Made by a program: the position numbers and the translations under genes
The notes under the pieces: model-generated
What the model was told of the DNA's origin: nothing
The model's input: the letters and a program-made list of their open reading frames with translations, nothing else
The model's database searches: none
In this document: positions 17,781-26,387 of the stretch, in pieces
Layout: each line of letters opens with the position of its first letter
How positions within the stretch are numbered: position 1 is the first letter of the stretch
NCBI GenBank assembly: GCA_034430215.1
Contig: DAOUFE010000023.1
Coordinates: forward strand, 103,884 to 167,883
DNA: 64,000 bases
Source of the DNA: UBA4782 sp034430215
GTDB lineage: Bacteria; Chloroflexota; Anaerolineae; Anaerolineales; Anaerolineaceae
Direction of reading: 5' to 3'

Positions 17781-18521
17781 TCAAGCAAATGATACTAATG
17801 CATCCAGAGCAATCTTCAGCATTTTAGCTTTTCCTTCTGTTACCACCTGGCGGTGAGGGTCATAGATATTTGGATCGGGTTCTTCGGTAAGGTTGCCATC
17901 CGAAGTAAAAATTCCACCTGCTCGCACTTTGTTTAACCCCGCCATCACTAACAGGGTCGCCAGTTCCATCTCCACCGCCATCACCAATCCTGTTTTTAAC
18001 CAGACATCCACCTCGGAAGGAAGCATTTCTGGATAAAAATATGCCTGAGTGATCACGAGACCCACATGAGGGTTGGGAATCCCATGCTGCATGGCAGATT
18101 TTTCAAGCGCAGCCACCACATGCCGGTCAGAGATCGCAGGATATGACATTGGAGCCAGGTGTTCTGAACAGCCATCTTCCCGTAATGCACCGGTGGCGAT
18201 GATCAATTCGCCATCACGAATACCTTTCACCATCGCGCCACAGGTGCCTGCCCGCAGAATAGTATGCGCGCCGCATTTGATCAACTCGTGAAAGCAGACA
18301 TTTGCCCCTGCTGAACCTACGCCATGGGAGCTGATGGAGATCCTTTTTCCTTGATAAAATCCCGTGAAAGTACGATATTCTCGAAAAAAACCCACCTCTT
18401 TTGCATCATCCAGCAGTTGCGAAGCTTCTTCTGCACGCTGTGGATCTCCCACCACTAATACACACCCGGCAATATCACTGGGCAACACTCTTAAACTGGG
18501 CATTCGTTGTTCCGAATCCAT
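17781..18521 (-). CDS. Nucleoside phosphorylase (uridine phosphorylase / PNP family)
   Basis: A 246-residue phosphorylase of the PNP_UDP_1 family, which cleaves the N-glycosidic bond of nucleosides with phosphate to give free base and (deoxy)ribose-1-phosphate. Seen are VVGDPQRAEE (phosphate site), SSHGVGSAGA, RAGTCGAM and the purine/pyrimidine-pocket region AVEMELATLLVMA with SDGN near the C terminus. This resembles the Udp branch more than trimeric PNP, but base specificity is uncertain. GGAGGG lies directly before the ATG. It is the first gene of the nucleoside uptake operon, and its stop lies just before the start of the PurH-like gene. Confidence 0.9.
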   Translation of the reverse strand: MDSEQRMPSLRVLPSDIAGCVLVVGDPQRAEEASQLLDDAKEVGFFREYRTFTGFYQGKRISISSHGVGSAGANVCFHELIKCGAHTILRAGTCGAMVKGIRDGELIIATGALREDGCSEHLAPMSYPAISDRHVVAALEKSAMQHGIPNPHVGLVITQAYFYPEMLPSEVDVWLKTGLVMAVEMELATLLVMAGLNKVRAGGIFTSDGNLTEEPDPNIYDPHRQVVTEGKAKMLKIALDALVSFA

Positions 18522-18592
18522 ATTCCCTCCATAGGTACCCGTATTAAGGGTTTTGATATTTTTATTGTGTTAAAGAAGGAGAAGTACAAATA

Positions 18593-18601
18593 ATTATAAC
18601 A
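18593..18601 (-). promoter_or_regulatory. Extended -10 promoter of the nucleoside operon
   Basis: On the minus strand TGTTATAAT reads at 18601-18593, an extended -10 element (TGn plus a consensus TATAAT), about 70 bases before the phosphorylase start at 18521. The -35 region is weak, which is tolerated by extended -10 promoters. The same nine bases occur before the Tad operon. Confidence 0.5.
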
Positions 18602-18677
18602 AATTTGAATGGTGGATAATGGAAAAATCTCATAAAACCAGTTATTTTCGTTTTCTATAAAAAGATAAGAGCAAAAA

Positions 18678-18706
18678 TTACACCTTTTTCATTAAGTAGT
18701 TATAAT
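18678..18706 (+). promoter_or_regulatory. Candidate promoter of the EamA transporter
   Basis: Consensus TATAAT at 18701-18706 lies 17 bases after a weak TTACAC -35 (18678-18683), about 40 bases before the TTG start at 18746. It is divergent from the nucleoside operon promoter. Confidence 0.45.
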
Positions 18707-18745
18707 TTCCTCTCAGTTCAGCTTTCTTGATTTCTGGAGTTTTCA

Positions 18746-19651
18746 TTGGCATTTCCATATATTGGTGAGTTAGCCGCACTTTTCACCTCGCTGTGCTGGT
18801 CTCTTTCTGCACTTGCATTCACCCTCAGCGGGCAAATTATTGGTTCTCAGGTGGTCAACCGTGTCCGGGTTTTGCTGGCATTCCTCATGCTTATGGCGAT
18901 CAATTGGATATTCCTTGGTCAGCCTATCCCTCTGAATCTTCATATTGATAACTGGTTCTGGTTGATCCTTTCGGGAGCTGTTGGCCTGGCGATTGGCGAT
19001 ACTTTCCTCTTTCGCACTTACCAATTGATCGGTCCTCGTCTTGGGCTATTGCTGCTCAGCCTGGCACCTGTTTTCAGCACCCTCATCGCTCTTTTTCTTT
19101 TTGATGAAAAGCTCTCCATCTCTCAACTGGCAGGTATGGTGGTGACGCTGGTTGGTATCGGCTGGGTCATTCTCGCCAATCGCGAAGTACAAATGGGCGA
19201 TTCACCTCACAAGCTTTCCAGTAAAGGCATTTTGTTTGGCGTGATCGCAGCGCTGGGTCAGGCAACCGGGTTGGTTCTTTCGAAGCAGGGCATGCAGGGT
19301 GATATTTCACCTTTTGCTGGCACGTTGATCCGCATGATCGCTGGATTTGGCTTCTTATGGGGTTCCGCCCTCATCAGTAAACAGGTGATCCCTACTATCA
19401 AGATCACCTGGCAAAATCCAAAAGCGCTTCGTTGGGTATTTTTTGGTTCGATATTCGGCCCCGTGGTCGGAATATCAGCCTCCCTCCTGTCTCTGCAATA
19501 TGCCAAGATCGGGATTGCATCCACGCTTATGGCGCTGCCTCCTGTTTTCATGCTACCCATCAGTTATTTTGCCTTCAAAGAGCGTATTAGCTGGCAAGCG
19601 GTCATCGGCACACTGGTGGCAATTGCTGGTATCGCATTGATCTTTTTGTAA
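18746..19651 (+). CDS. EamA/DMT-superfamily membrane transporter
   Basis: A 301-residue membrane protein with ten predicted helices in two homologous EamA halves, of the drug/metabolite transporter superfamily (RhaT/YdcZ-like exporters of amino acids, sugars or metabolites). Hallmarks are the AIGDTFLFRTYQLIGPRLGLLL stretch split over helices 3-4, LAPVFSTLIALFLFDEKLS and the second-half ALPPVFMLPISYFAFKERIS. The start is TTG, supported by GGAG seven bases upstream. It is monocistronic with its own promoter and terminator. The substrate is not deducible. Confidence 0.88.
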   Translation: MAFPYIGELAALFTSLCWSLSALAFTLSGQIIGSQVVNRVRVLLAFLMLMAINWIFLGQPIPLNLHIDNWFWLILSGAVGLAIGDTFLFRTYQLIGPRLGLLLLSLAPVFSTLIALFLFDEKLSISQLAGMVVTLVGIGWVILANREVQMGDSPHKLSSKGILFGVIAALGQATGLVLSKQGMQGDISPFAGTLIRMIAGFGFLWGSALISKQVIPTIKITWQNPKALRWVFFGSIFGPVVGISASLLSLQYAKIGIASTLMALPPVFMLPISYFAFKERISWQAVIGTLVAIAGIALIFL

Positions 19652-19690
19652 GCTATTTTGTGTGCAAAATATCCAAAATTGGCTTAATTT

Positions 19691-19738
19691 AGACACCCGA
19701 ATTTTTTAAAATCCGGGCGTCTTTGGATTTTTATGTTA
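19691..19738 (+). terminator. Intrinsic terminator after the EamA gene
   Basis: AGAC(A)CCCG at 19691-19699 pairs with CGGG(C)GTCT at 19714-19722, with an A/T-rich inner stem. It is followed by TTGGATTTTTAT. It lies about 40 bases after the stop codon. The following stretch to 19881 contains no recognisable gene. Confidence 0.7.
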
Positions 19739-19881
19739 GGACATTGCTTCAGCAAGGTTTTCTAAAAAAACACCTCTATCGTTTTGTCACTTCGCTTAAC
19801 CCCTGCAAAAAACGGGATAACGAACTCTGTTCTTTGGAGTGAAACAATCTCGCACTAACCAGACTTCGTAAATTACCAAAC

Positions 19882-21390
19882 TCACACTTTTAAAACCACA
19901 CCACTACGTGCAGCCAGCTTCACCTTGATCATCTGATCTTCTTCTCTGACAGAACCCTCACCAAATAACATAATCGGGTGTGTTTCCTGCGCTCCAGGTT
20001 GCGGTACCGATAGATCTACTTTTTTTGAACCTTTTGCCGAGTTAATCACAATAATGATCCTCTCATTACTAAAACAGCGAGCATACGCATACACGTCCCG
20101 ATCAGCATACATCTTTTGAAAACTCCCCCTGCTTAACGCTGCATGGTTCTTGCGAAGCTGAATTAGGTTCTTAATATATTCTCTTAACGACAGGTTCCAT
20201 TTCCTCTCATCCCACGGGAAAGCCTTCCGACATTCAGGGTCTGGGCCACCATCCAACCCAATTTCGTCCCCATAATAGATGCATGGAGCCCCGTGAAACG
20301 TGAATAGGAACAACCAGGCAAGTTTCAAAGCGGATTCGTCATTACGGGCGGCGGTTATAAACCGGGGTGTATCATGACTATCCAGCAAGTTGAATTGCAC
20401 GAAATTCATTTCAGGGTCATAGAGATCATTTAAATAGTCAATACGATTCGAAAATTCCTGTGTATTCAGCGGATGATAACTTTTTTCCCAATCGCCAATT
20501 TTTCGAACAAATGAAGGCGCTTTTTTGCCGATCAACCATTCCACGAGCGCTTCTGTGAGCAGATAATTCATTACCGCGTCGAACTGGTCTCCCTTCAGCC
20601 AGCGTTGCGCTTCATTCCATATCTCACCCACAAGATAAGCATCAGGGTTGACCTCCTTAACCCGCCTGCGAAATTTACGCCAGAAAGAATCATCATCGAT
20701 CTCATTGGCAACATCAAGACGCCAGCCATCTGCGCCAAATTTGATCCAATGAACAGCCGCACCCCAAAGGAACTCACGTACTTCGGGAGTGTTCGTGTTG
20801 AGTTTAGGTAGTGCAGGTAAATTCCACCAGGCTACATACCCAATCGCCTGAAATGAATCAGCACCACTACGCAGTTCGTGCTTTTCTTTTCTTCCGGGAT
20901 ACGCTCCCCAATGCTTTTTCCCATTTAACCTGTCAGGATTAAAGTAAAACCAATCTACATAAGGTGAGCCATTGCCGTTTTCCAGTACATGGTGAAACTG
21001 CCACATCCCCCGGCTGGCATGATTAAAAACCCCATCCGGAATGATGCGCATATTACGGGCATGGGCTGCATCCAGCAAATCACGAAAGGCATCGTCGCCA
21101 CCCAACAAGGGATCAATGTGATAATAATCATATGTATGGTATCGGTGATTGGATGCTGACGCGGTGATCGGATTCAGGTAGATAGCGTTGATTCCCAGAT
21201 CCTGCAGGTAATCCAGGTGTTCGATAATGCCATAAAGGTCTCCGCCTTTAAAATCAAAGGGGGTAGGAGCTGAATCCCAGGATTGGAAGGTCATTTTTCG
21301 TTCTGAGAGCCGCCTGCTGCGTGCAAAACGATCTGGAAAAATCTGGTAAAAAACTGCATCCTTGACCCATTCGGGTGTATTAATTGTCAT
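19882..21390 (-). CDS. Cytoplasmic GH13 alpha-glucosidase (cyclomaltodextrinase/neopullulanase-like)
   Basis: A 502-residue glycoside hydrolase family 13 enzyme. The catalytic triad is Asp226 (GWRLDVA), Glu256 (LVGEIW) and Asp340 (LLDSHD); conserved region I is in IPDGVFNHAS. Substrate-loop sequences resemble the GH13 cyclomaltodextrinase, neopullulanase and maltogenic amylase group. The usual N-terminal CBM34 domain is missing, because the catalytic barrel starts at about residue 8 (VKDAVFYQIFPDRF). There is no signal peptide, so it should act in the cytoplasm on imported maltodextrins. AAGGGA precedes the ATG. It is oriented with the ABC genes of the alpha-glucan locus but separated from them by a small plus-strand gene. 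Confidence 0.92.
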   Translation of the reverse strand: MTINTPEWVKDAVFYQIFPDRFARSRRLSERKMTFQSWDSAPTPFDFKGGDLYGIIEHLDYLQDLGINAIYLNPITASASNHRYHTYDYYHIDPLLGGDDAFRDLLDAAHARNMRIIPDGVFNHASRGMWQFHHVLENGNGSPYVDWFYFNPDRLNGKKHWGAYPGRKEKHELRSGADSFQAIGYVAWWNLPALPKLNTNTPEVREFLWGAAVHWIKFGADGWRLDVANEIDDDSFWRKFRRRVKEVNPDAYLVGEIWNEAQRWLKGDQFDAVMNYLLTEALVEWLIGKKAPSFVRKIGDWEKSYHPLNTQEFSNRIDYLNDLYDPEMNFVQFNLLDSHDTPRFITAARNDESALKLAWLFLFTFHGAPCIYYGDEIGLDGGPDPECRKAFPWDERKWNLSLREYIKNLIQLRKNHAALSRGSFQKMYADRDVYAYARCFSNERIIIVINSAKGSKKVDLSVPQPGAQETHPIMLFGEGSVREEDQMIKVKLAARSGVVLKV

Positions 21391-21410
21391 AGTAAAATCC
21401 CTTTTTCTAA

Positions 21411-21421
21411 TATGCTATACT
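21411..21421 (+). promoter_or_regulatory. Extended -10 promoter of the small membrane protein gene
   Basis: TGCTATACT (21413-21421) fits TGn plus TATAAT with one mismatch and lies 26 bases before the TTG start at 21447. The minus-strand GH13 gene starts within 25 bases on the other side, so the two control regions overlap. Confidence 0.4.
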
Positions 21422-21446
21422 CAAATTACGATCAATTGAGGCAGCA

Positions 21447-21713
21447 TTGGAACCCAACTATCTGAATCTTGACCCGGAAGAAAGGATCAATAAACTGCTG
21501 GCAGCTATCTCTGTGTTGCTGGGTGTTGCAGGAATCTGCTCCGGTATTATCCCCATTGCTGGGATCATCGTGGGAGCGTTGGGATTGGTTGCAGGATTGT
21601 TTGGCAGGAAATCAGAAAGCCGTGCTCTTGCGACCGCGGGGGTGATCATTTCATCGTTTGCGTTACTGATTTCGTTTGTATATGCCATGTTTGTCTATAT
21701 TGCAAAGAAATGA
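21447..21713 (+). CDS. Small two-helix membrane protein (DUF4190-like)
   Basis: An 88-residue protein with two hydrophobic segments (about 19-48 and 62-85). The first is Gly-rich (GICSGIIPIAGIIVGALGLV), followed by a charged GRKSESRALATAG turn, which is characteristic of DUF4190-type proteins. The start is TTG with GAGG upstream. It lies on the strand opposite to the surrounding alpha-glucan genes and converges on the MalG-like gene with a nine-base gap. Function unknown; perhaps a membrane-associated accessory. Confidence 0.75.
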   Translation: MEPNYLNLDPEERINKLLAAISVLLGVAGICSGIIPIAGIIVGALGLVAGLFGRKSESRALATAGVIISSFALLISFVYAMFVYIAKK

Positions 21714-21722
21714 GATCGGGAA

Positions 21723-22571
21723 TTACGATTTAATACTTCCAAACATCATTCTTTCAAACAAAGTTCGTTGCAGTAGAATAAAAATGATCACCACTGGGAT
21801 GGACATGATAATGATCAACGATCCAAGCATGCTCCAGGGTTGCGCACTACCAGAAGTAATCATAGCATAAATGGACATCGCCAGAGTGACAGTACTTGCT
21901 TGATCAACAAACAACCAGCCAATGGCAAATTCAGAATACGCCATCAAGAAAGCTATCAATCCTGCCACAAAAACAGAAGGCAACGCCAGAGGGAGGGTGA
22001 TCTTTTGAAAGGTCATCCACACACCCGCACCATCCAGATATGCCGCCTCTTCTAATTCTTTTGAAACAGATTGGAATCCTGCCCTCATATTCCAGATACA
22101 AAAAGGCAGGGCAAAAACAGCATATACGATGGTCAATCCAAGTAAAGTAGTGCGTAATTGAAGAAGGCTTAACACAATATAAAGCGGGGTAGCAAAAGCA
22201 ATGGGGGGGAGTACTGCAGTCAACAACAAGACAAACAGACCGGGTTTTCTGCCGGGAAATCGAAACCGGGCGAAAGCATATGCCAGAGTTCCGCCCAATA
22301 TCAATGCCATCAATGCTGCACCAATAGAGACAACCAGGCTGTTTTTCAGCAATACTATGAATTCAACAGATTGATAGGGTCTATCCAATACCTTAAGGAA
22401 AGAATCAAACGCCCACACTTTAGGAAATAGTCTGAACTCTGTTGCTCTGCCATACAATGAGCCATCGAAGGCAAGCCGTATGATCCCCCAGATAGGCAAA
22501 ATGACATATAATCCGACTACAAATAACAACAACTGGGAAACCACCTGTTGAAGCCACTTGATCTTACGCAT
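21723..22571 (-). CDS. MalG-type ABC sugar permease (second set)
   Basis: A 282-residue carbohydrate ABC permease of the CUT1 MalG branch, with six helices and an EAA coupling loop (ELEEAAYLDGAGVWMTFQKI). The start at 22571 is chosen because GGAGTG precedes ATG and the protein then opens with a short basic tail before helix 1. The upstream extension to 22619 overlaps the previous gene and is unlikely. The first bases overlap the stop of the glycosyltransferase-MalF fusion by eight bases, so the two are translationally coupled and should form the pore pair. No ATPase gene is nearby; a shared MsmK/MalK-type ATPase encoded elsewhere is expected. Confidence 0.9.
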   Translation of the reverse strand: MRKIKWLQQVVSQLLLFVVGLYVILPIWGIIRLAFDGSLYGRATEFRLFPKVWAFDSFLKVLDRPYQSVEFIVLLKNSLVVSIGAALMALILGGTLAYAFARFRFPGRKPGLFVLLLTAVLPPIAFATPLYIVLSLLQLRTTLLGLTIVYAVFALPFCIWNMRAGFQSVSKELEEAAYLDGAGVWMTFQKITLPLALPSVFVAGLIAFLMAYSEFAIGWLFVDQASTVTLAMSIYAMITSGSAQPWSMLGSLIIIMSIPVVIIFILLQRTLFERMMFGSIKS

Positions 22572-24714
22572 AAGACACTCCATCTTCTGCCTTACCCCAC
22601 CGGTTGAGCAATACCACAAAAGCGATCAGAAGGATCATCGTGATGATATTGATCACGGCAGAAATCGAGAATTGACCGTTGATCTGGAATCCGCTGGGAT
22701 TAAAAAAGTTATACGAAAGAGTTGCCAACGTACCATCCCATACCCCAAATGTCTGGAACAAGTAGAACTGGTTAAAGGCGAAGATACTCCGCACAATGAT
22801 GGCGGGAAAGATCAAAGGCATCAGCAATGGCCACGTGATCAGTTTAAAGATTTGCCACGAATTCGCCCCATCCATTTCTGCAGCATCGTACACTTCGGTA
22901 GGCATCATTTTCAAGCCTGCAGAAGCAGCCAGCATTAAGAACGGGAAGCCATACCAGACACCTGAAATGAGAAGGATCAAAAGCACCCCATCCCAGCTAT
23001 TTTCCCAGCCCATGAGAAATGAAAACGGGAATCCATTCCCATATTGCTGCACACCCAGGCTCAACCAGCCAGTGACAGGTTGAAATACATTCACCCACAT
23101 CAAAGCGCCGATCATCTCAGGAATTGCCCAGGGTAAGATGAATAATGTCTGCCAACCCTGTTTGAATCTCAATCCCCGCTGCCATAAAAGTAAAGCCACT
23201 CCAATCCCCAGCACAGCCTGCAGTACTACCGAGAAGATAGTCCATAAAATATTGAATATGAAGATCTCTTGCTGCGACAAATAACTGATGAGTGGCAAAT
23301 AACTGTTTAAACCCAAATAATGAACACTGGTCGAACGAAAAGGAAACGAGAAATACTCCGCCTTGACCTGTCCAGTAATACCTTTCCACACTTCCCGGGT
23401 AATCCCTCCATTAAGTCCGTCGCGAATGGATACGCTGTTGAAATCTGTGGTTGAAACGCCCAACTGGAAAAGAAGGGGTAAGATGGTGAAAATAAAGAAA
23501 ACGATCAGACCTGGTATCAGCCAGGGAAGTGCTTTTTTGATCTCACTTTTAACGGGAACTGCCACGCGCTTTTCTCGATGACGCAACCTGTAATAAAGGT
23601 TTCGGATGGGATTGATCACGATAACTGTACATCCTTCAGCTGCAATGAGTGACAGTGGAACAGTGAGGGTAAGAATGTATTGCGGCCACTTGGTCGGCCA
23701 GATTAACAAAAAGACAATGGCAAAGATTAACCACAGAGCATAGACCCTTCGCGTTTTCCATACCCTTGATACTCCGAAGATCGCCAGTAAAGTGATCAAG
23801 GGGTCAATGGCAAAATACATCGAGTTGGGCTGCCAGATACGAGGAGTTGAAGTGATCCAATAGAATACCTGCCAGAAAGGGTACCCCGCACTTTGCACTT
23901 CACTTGCGCTGCTTGAATAAGCTGCATGGAATAGAACCGATTCTTTCAATCTGTTTATGGGATCAGACCACAAATAAGGATCGAACAGAAAGAAAACTGC
24001 AACCGCTGCCAATCCCCAGAGAAGAATAATCAAGATATTCTTTTTAGAAGTGGAGGAAGATCGCGCATCCAATAACCAATCAGCCAGTACCGCCAGTCCG
24101 ATAACACAGTAAATGTACTTGGATGCTGCAGTGAGCCCCAAAAATATGGCTGAACCGATCAGCCATCCCATTCCTGTTTTCTGATCTTTACGCTTCTTCC
24201 ATTGGATATAGCAGAGTACCATCAGAAAGCTGGTTAAGGCTGGCAGACTTTCAAGCATCACCTGAGAGGTATATTTGATGGTAAATGAGTGAATTGCCAG
24301 CATCAAACCCGCAAGCGGATTCACGATCGCAAGTATCCCAGCAGTGATCACTCCAAAACTGGCACTTAGGATCCTGCCATTCCTTAACAGAGGACGGGGA
24401 ACATTCTGGTTGGGTTGTGCAGTTGTCGAAACATCAGGGATCAATGGATACTCTTCGGCAGGCAGAATGCTCAAACCATAGATGATCTTCGCCAGGGGAG
24501 GATGTTCTGGACGGTAATTGGTATCCATGAATCCAACCCAATCTCCCTCTCGGATCAATTGAGCATATTCTTGGGCAGCTCGCAAATAATCATCTTCGTC
24601 ATAATCGACGTTGAGTGTGGTGAGAGCATGCCAACGTAATAGACTGGCGATGCCAGCAACTGCCACTACAGCAAGACATATGAACAAAATGTGAATGAAG
24701 CGCGACTTTCTCAT
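22564..24714 (-). CDS. Fusion of a GT39-like membrane glycosyltransferase with a MalF-type ABC permease
   Basis: One uninterrupted 716-residue frame. Residues 1-385 are a multi-pass GT-C-type protein like PMT/ArnT (GT39). Helix 1 is at 7-28, the acidic exoplasmic motif DYDEDDYL at 37-44 (the position of the catalytic Asp/Glu in this fold) and YRPEHPPLAK at 67-76, with about nine further helices. Residues 388-716 are a CUT1 MalF-type permease: a helix at 395-420, a large extracytoplasmic loop, and the EAA loop VYDAAEMDGANSWQIFKL from 608. It ends coupled to a MalG gene. Known MalF proteins have no glycosyltransferase domain. The fusion could join sugar transfer on lipid carriers to transport, or the N-terminal domain could be structural; function is inferred. 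Confidence 0.85.
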   Translation of the reverse strand: MRKSRFIHILFICLAVVAVAGIASLLRWHALTTLNVDYDEDDYLRAAQEYAQLIREGDWVGFMDTNYRPEHPPLAKIIYGLSILPAEEYPLIPDVSTTAQPNQNVPRPLLRNGRILSASFGVITAGILAIVNPLAGLMLAIHSFTIKYTSQVMLESLPALTSFLMVLCYIQWKKRKDQKTGMGWLIGSAIFLGLTAASKYIYCVIGLAVLADWLLDARSSSTSKKNILIILLWGLAAVAVFFLFDPYLWSDPINRLKESVLFHAAYSSSASEVQSAGYPFWQVFYWITSTPRIWQPNSMYFAIDPLITLLAIFGVSRVWKTRRVYALWLIFAIVFLLIWPTKWPQYILTLTVPLSLIAAEGCTVIVINPIRNLYYRLRHREKRVAVPVKSEIKKALPWLIPGLIVFFIFTILPLLFQLGVSTTDFNSVSIRDGLNGGITREVWKGITGQVKAEYFSFPFRSTSVHYLGLNSYLPLISYLSQQEIFIFNILWTIFSVVLQAVLGIGVALLLWQRGLRFKQGWQTLFILPWAIPEMIGALMWVNVFQPVTGWLSLGVQQYGNGFPFSFLMGWENSWDGVLLILLISGVWYGFPFLMLAASAGLKMMPTEVYDAAEMDGANSWQIFKLITWPLLMPLIFPAIIVRSIFAFNQFYLFQTFGVWDGTLATLSYNFFNPSGFQINGQFSISAVINIITMILLIAFVVLLNRWGKAEDGVSYA

Positions 24715-24726
24715 ATTCTATACATG

Positions 24727-26331
24727 TCATCTTTCTATAATATAAATAGCGGTTGAATAAGGTGGCAGTTCACCAGCGGCTGAAACAGCAGAAAAACCAT
24801 TCTTCTCTACCTTTAATCTGCCCTCTTTTTCGCTTCCGAAAATCGGTTTCAATGCATAGTCTCCTCGCCTGATCCCATCTCCGTCATAGGTTAAAGCGTA
24901 TTCTGTGATCACGTCTTTCGACAGATTGGTGATAACTAGCAGGGTTTGTTTTTCAGATTGACGAAGGGCAGCATATACTTTCGAATTCCCAGTAGCAACT
25001 GGCAGGTAAGAACCACTGGAAAGTGATGGATAGACATTTCGAAGGGCAATCAATTGCTGATAGTATTTCAGCAAGGAATCAGGGTTTTTCATTTCTTTTG
25101 TAACATTTGCTGTTGTGTAATCCGCATTCAGGTTTCTCCATGGAATACCAGTAGTAAAACCACCATTCTCTGTATCATCCCATTGCATCGGTAGGCGAAT
25201 ATCTTCATCCGGCTTGACGCCTACCATTCCAATTTCCTCACCATAGTAGATGAAAGGAGTACCAGGAGATGTCAACAACAAGAAAGCCGCCACTTTTGCT
25301 TTTTCGATATTTCCGTTTAACACACTCATCACACGGTTCTGGTCGTGATTGGTAAGAAAAGTAGCGAAATTCCAACCCGGGGCATCCTGCAGGGTGAATG
25401 TCACTGCGCTGTTGATGGAAGAGTTTGATTCACCCCTGGTGCTGTTCATGAAGCCATTTGCCATTTCAAAGTTGAAGATCATATCCATCTGTTCATCTGC
25501 ATATTCGGTGGTCAATCGGGCTGAAGTTTGAGCTACTTCACCCACCATAAAGGCGTTTTCATTTATTGATTTATAAAATGGATAAAATTCCTTGAACCAG
25601 GTGTGTGTTTCCGGTACATTTTCCAGTTGAGTACCTTTTTCAAACAAATGTTTGGCAGCGTCAATCCGAAAACCATCTACACCCACATCCTTCAACCAAA
25701 ATGAAACAACCTTTTTTATCTGCTCAGTTACTGCAGGATTCGAATAATTAAAATCGGGCATACAATCGCAGAAATAACCATAATAGTATTTTGTCTCACC
25801 GTTGATGGTTGCTTCATGCCAGCCATTTCCCTTTGAAGTATTCGACCATACATACCAATCATGGTATGTGGCATCCTCACTCGTTAATGCATTTTGGAAG
25901 AATGGATGTTGATTGGACGAATGGTTGATAACCAGGTCAATGATCACATGGATTCCACGCTTATGGGCTTCTTCGAGAAATACTTTAAAATCCTCCATTG
26001 TTCCATATTCCGGGTTGATGGTGTAATAATTTAAAACATCATACCCATGATAAGAAGGCGAGGGATGGATTGGCATCAGCCAAAGGCCTGTAATGCCCAG
26101 GTCATCTGTGGTGTTGGGATCGCCATCATTTAAGTAATCGAGCTTTTCGGTTAACCCTTTAAAATCTCCGATCCCATCTCCATTACTATCATAGAAACTC
26201 CGGACAAACACCTCATAGAACACAGCCGTTTTCCACCATTTCGCATCATCATGTGACGACTTTGCTGAAGATGGCTTCAAGGCACAACCCATTACTAGCA
26301 GAAGAAGGATAATCCAGGTGATTTTCTTCAT
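24727..26331 (-). CDS. Secreted lipoprotein alpha-amylase (GH13)
   Basis: A 534-residue GH13 enzyme exported as a lipoprotein: signal peptide MKKITWIILLLLVMGC with lipidated Cys16, then a short Ser/Lys tether. The catalytic residues are Asp224 (GFRIDAAK), Glu265 (FMVGEV) and Asp330 (TNHD). Region I is IIDLVINHSS, and a calcium-type loop YDSNGDGIGDF lies at 47-57. It should cut starch or glycogen at the cell surface into maltodextrins for the adjacent ABC importer. The start at 26331 is chosen by the signal peptide; a longer frame to 26502 would run through the terminator at 26358-26386. The stop lies 12 bases before the fusion permease gene. Confidence 0.93.
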   Translation of the reverse strand: MKKITWIILLLLVMGCALKPSSAKSSHDDAKWWKTAVFYEVFVRSFYDSNGDGIGDFKGLTEKLDYLNDGDPNTTDDLGITGLWLMPIHPSPSYHGYDVLNYYTINPEYGTMEDFKVFLEEAHKRGIHVIIDLVINHSSNQHPFFQNALTSEDATYHDWYVWSNTSKGNGWHEATINGETKYYYGYFCDCMPDFNYSNPAVTEQIKKVVSFWLKDVGVDGFRIDAAKHLFEKGTQLENVPETHTWFKEFYPFYKSINENAFMVGEVAQTSARLTTEYADEQMDMIFNFEMANGFMNSTRGESNSSINSAVTFTLQDAPGWNFATFLTNHDQNRVMSVLNGNIEKAKVAAFLLLTSPGTPFIYYGEEIGMVGVKPDEDIRLPMQWDDTENGGFTTGIPWRNLNADYTTANVTKEMKNPDSLLKYYQQLIALRNVYPSLSSGSYLPVATGNSKVYAALRQSEKQTLLVITNLSKDVITEYALTYDGDGIRRGDYALKPIFGSEKEGRLKVEKNGFSAVSAAGELPPYSTAIYIIER

Positions 26332-26357
26332 ACTTATTACCTGCATATTACCTGTGA

Positions 26358-26386
26358 ATAAAAAAGCGGCCTTTCGGCCGCTTTTG
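26358..26386. terminator. Strong bidirectional hairpin between malG-like and amylase genes
   Basis: AGCGGCC and GGCCGCT form a GC-rich stem around a TTTC/GAAA tetraloop (26365-26382). It is flanked by six A's on the left, which become TTTTTT on the minus strand. It starts two bases after the first MalG permease stop. It should end most transcripts from the upstream importer genes and leave the amylase and fusion permease to read-through or to another promoter. Confidence 0.85.
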
Positions 26387-26387
26387 A

